From: Kiritimatiellia bacterium
GTDB lineage: Bacteria; Verrucomicrobiota; Kiritimatiellia; RFP12; DVOR01
Reading direction: 5' to 3'
NCBI GenBank assembly: GCA_017457555.1
Contig: JAFTHG010000316.1
Coordinates: 1 to 7,864, forward strand
DNA: 7,864 nucleotides
Positions 7,031 through 7,864 of the stretch are shown here, one piece after another. The notes under the pieces were generated by a model that saw only the letters and a program-made list of their open reading frames with translations, searched no databases and had not been told where the DNA came from. Numbering within the stretch: position 1 is the first letter of the stretch; each line of letters begins with the position of its first letter. The translations under genes and the position numbers were made by a program.

Positions 7031-7109
7031 ATTGCCATAAAACCGCACCTTAAGTCACCCCTCCTAATACAACCTTTAAGCGCACGCAAACATGCAATCA
7101 CGCTACAAC

Positions 7110-7145
7110 AAAAAAAGAGAAGGTCAATCTTGACCTTCTCTTTTT
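7110..7145 (-). terminator. Intrinsic terminator of the minus-strand lipoprotein gene, possibly bidirectional
   Basis: GAGAAGGTCAA (7117-7127) pairs with TTGACCTTCTC (7130-7140), flanked by an A run (7110-7116) and a T run (7141-7145). On the minus strand the stem is followed by seven T, and it lies 27 nt after the lipoprotein stop. On the plus strand five T follow, so it could also back up the GH84 terminator. Confidence 0.88.
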
Positions 7146-7172
7146 GAATAATCCAAACGAATAAACGTTCGC

Positions 7173-7625
7173 TTACTTCGTTGTTGCAGTAGTCTTAACA
7201 GCCTTCACCCCCTTAATGGTGCCCGGATAACCCGTTGCAGTGCACTTCACCGTCTTGAAGACAAAGTAATCTGCGGTATCCAGACGATACTTTGCACCGA
7301 GCAAGTAATCGGCCTTGGCCGCATCGCATGCCTGATACGTTGCACCCTGTTTAGCGACCTCGTCAGCACTTGCAAAAACGGCAATATTGGGGCCCGTTTT
7401 CACAAAAGCATCATCTGCGTATTCAGAAACACCCCATGTGATGAAGCCGAAGAGGCAGTTCACCGTTGCTTCACCGGAAACAGCCGTCTGCTGCACTTCA
7501 ATGTTCGGGGTGTACACCTTACGGATCTTGATATCCGTTGTGATTGCACCATCATTGGTATTAACCGAGAGGCAACCAGTCATCAGCGCAAGCGTCACGC
7601 CTGCAAGAGTGAGCATTTTGTTCAT
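7173..7625 (-). CDS. Small lipoprotein, weakly TRL-like, function unknown
   Basis: The 150-residue product starts with a lipoprotein signal: MNKMLTLAGVTLALMTGC with C18 as the expected lipidated cysteine (lipobox MTGC). After it come polar residues, then SGEATVNCLFGFITWG (50-65), a cysteine at 100 in a stretch reading YQACDAAKADYLLGAKY, and DYFVFKTVKCTATGYPG (119-135). The order of a hydrophobic G-rich segment, an alanine-rich helix and a closing beta strand with G-x-P-G recalls TRL-like small lipoproteins, but the match is from memory and weak. No catalytic motif is visible. The start at 7625 is supported by GAAAGG (7640-7635) 9 nt upstream; an in-frame ATG at 7685 would lack the signal peptide at the N-terminus. 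The gene is a single transcription unit with its own promoter and terminator, convergent with the GH84 gene. Two cysteines besides C18 and C100 (C57, C128) could form disulfides. Confidence 0.82.
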   Translation of the reverse strand: MNKMLTLAGVTLALMTGCLSVNTNDGAITTDIKIRKVYTPNIEVQQTAVSGEATVNCLFGFITWGVSEYADDAFVKTGPNIAVFASADEVAKQGATYQACDAAKADYLLGAKYRLDTADYFVFKTVKCTATGYPGTIKGVKAVKTTATTK

Positions 7626-7696
7626 TGTTGTGTACCTTTCTGTAATGTTGCACCAAGCGGACACATTCGCACAAACGCAATCCACTTGACATGTTT

Positions 7697-7725
7697 ATTA
7701 TAAACCAAAAGCAACACAGACTCAA
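7697..7725 (-). promoter_or_regulatory. Near-consensus sigma70 promoter of the lipoprotein gene
   Basis: On the minus strand TTGAGT (7725-7720) is followed by exactly 17 nt and a perfect TATAAT (7702-7697). Transcription should begin near 7690, giving a leader of about 65 nt before the ATG at 7625. This is the best promoter match in the window and suggests strong, housekeeping-type expression. Confidence 0.75.
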
Positions 7726-7760
7726 CCCTTTATTACATTAGGAATATTGCACTATTGAGG

Positions 7761-7792
7761 ACGAGTTTGTTGAGTTCACGAGTTCCACGAGG
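7761..7792. repeat. Degenerate 9-nt tandem repeat (ACGAGTTCN)
   Basis: Successive units read ACGAGTTTG, TTGAGTTC, ACGAGTTCC and ACGAGG. The left copy of the dispersed repeat has only one unit-like remnant (near CGAGGG on its minus strand at 118-113). Unit expansion could explain the 25-nt length difference between the two copies. Confidence 0.45.
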
Positions 7793-7864
7793 CTAAAAAG
7801 CGAGCCACTCACAGGAAAACATATCAGAAAGGAAAGAAGAAGGCTGATTACCCCACACACCCAA
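7785..7864 (+). repeat. Right copy of the dispersed inverted repeat (partner at 43-121)
   Basis: The 18-nt core AAAGGAAAGAAGAAGGCT at 7828-7845 is the exact reverse complement of 61-78, and the flanks align without gaps at about 72% overall. The copy may continue past the window edge. It begins just after the 9-nt tandem repeat. The other shared piece, GAATATTGCAC, is at 7742-7752. Confidence 0.65.

Noticed and set aside
7387..7689. 100-codon plus-strand open frame opposite the lipoprotein gene
   Set aside because: The minus-strand gene has a lipobox, ribosome binding site, promoter and terminator; the plus-strand frame has none.
7686..7702. Plus-strand TTGACA followed by TTATAA
   Set aside because: The spacing is only about 6 nt, far too short for a promoter; the TATAAT belongs to the minus-strand promoter.
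1..7864. CRISPR array, transposase, phage or toxin-antitoxin genes
   Set aside because: No regularly spaced direct repeats and no such protein signatures appear on either strand.

Overview
The window looks like chromosomal DNA of a Gram-negative, host-associated or anaerobic bacterium. Genes have AAGGA-type ribosome binding sites and sigma70-like promoters, which argues against Bacteroidota. A Tat signal peptide, a secreted GH84 N-acetylglucosaminidase and a small lipoprotein are present. My best guess is the Verrucomicrobiota/Kiritimatiellota/Lentisphaerae group, but this rests on style of genes and not on a marker gene.

Layout. Bases 1-202 have no well-supported gene. They hold a 16-bp C6G6 palindrome, one copy of a dispersed repeat, a small dyad and a likely promoter. 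From 203 to 4449 a tightly packed plus-strand cluster encodes a Tat-exported M23 metallopeptidase, a CgeB-like glycosyltransferase, the redox chaperone Hsp33 (HslO) and erythronate-4-phosphate dehydrogenase (PdxB). Gaps are 13 nt, 41 nt (with a small hairpin) and a 4-nt GTGA overlap, so co-transcription is likely. After a 104-nt gap comes a secreted 808-residue GH84 enzyme (4554-6980), closed by a strong intrinsic terminator. A convergent minus-strand gene (7625-7173) encodes a 150-residue lipoprotein, with its own near-consensus promoter and its own terminator. The last 240 bases hold that promoter, a short 9-nt degenerate tandem repeat and the second, inverted copy of the dispersed repeat.

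The genes do not form one obvious pathway. The M23 enzyme and the glycosyltransferase suggest envelope work, Hsp33 protects proteins from oxidation, PdxB makes a pyridoxal phosphate precursor, and GH84 removes terminal N-acetylglucosamine from glycans outside the cytoplasm. The least explained signal is the diverged inverted repeat at both edges of the window (43-121 and 7785-7864, 72% identical by hand alignment, with an exact 18-nt core). I see no transposase, CRISPR array, phage gene, tRNA or rRNA. I do not claim a new defence or mobile system from this sequence.
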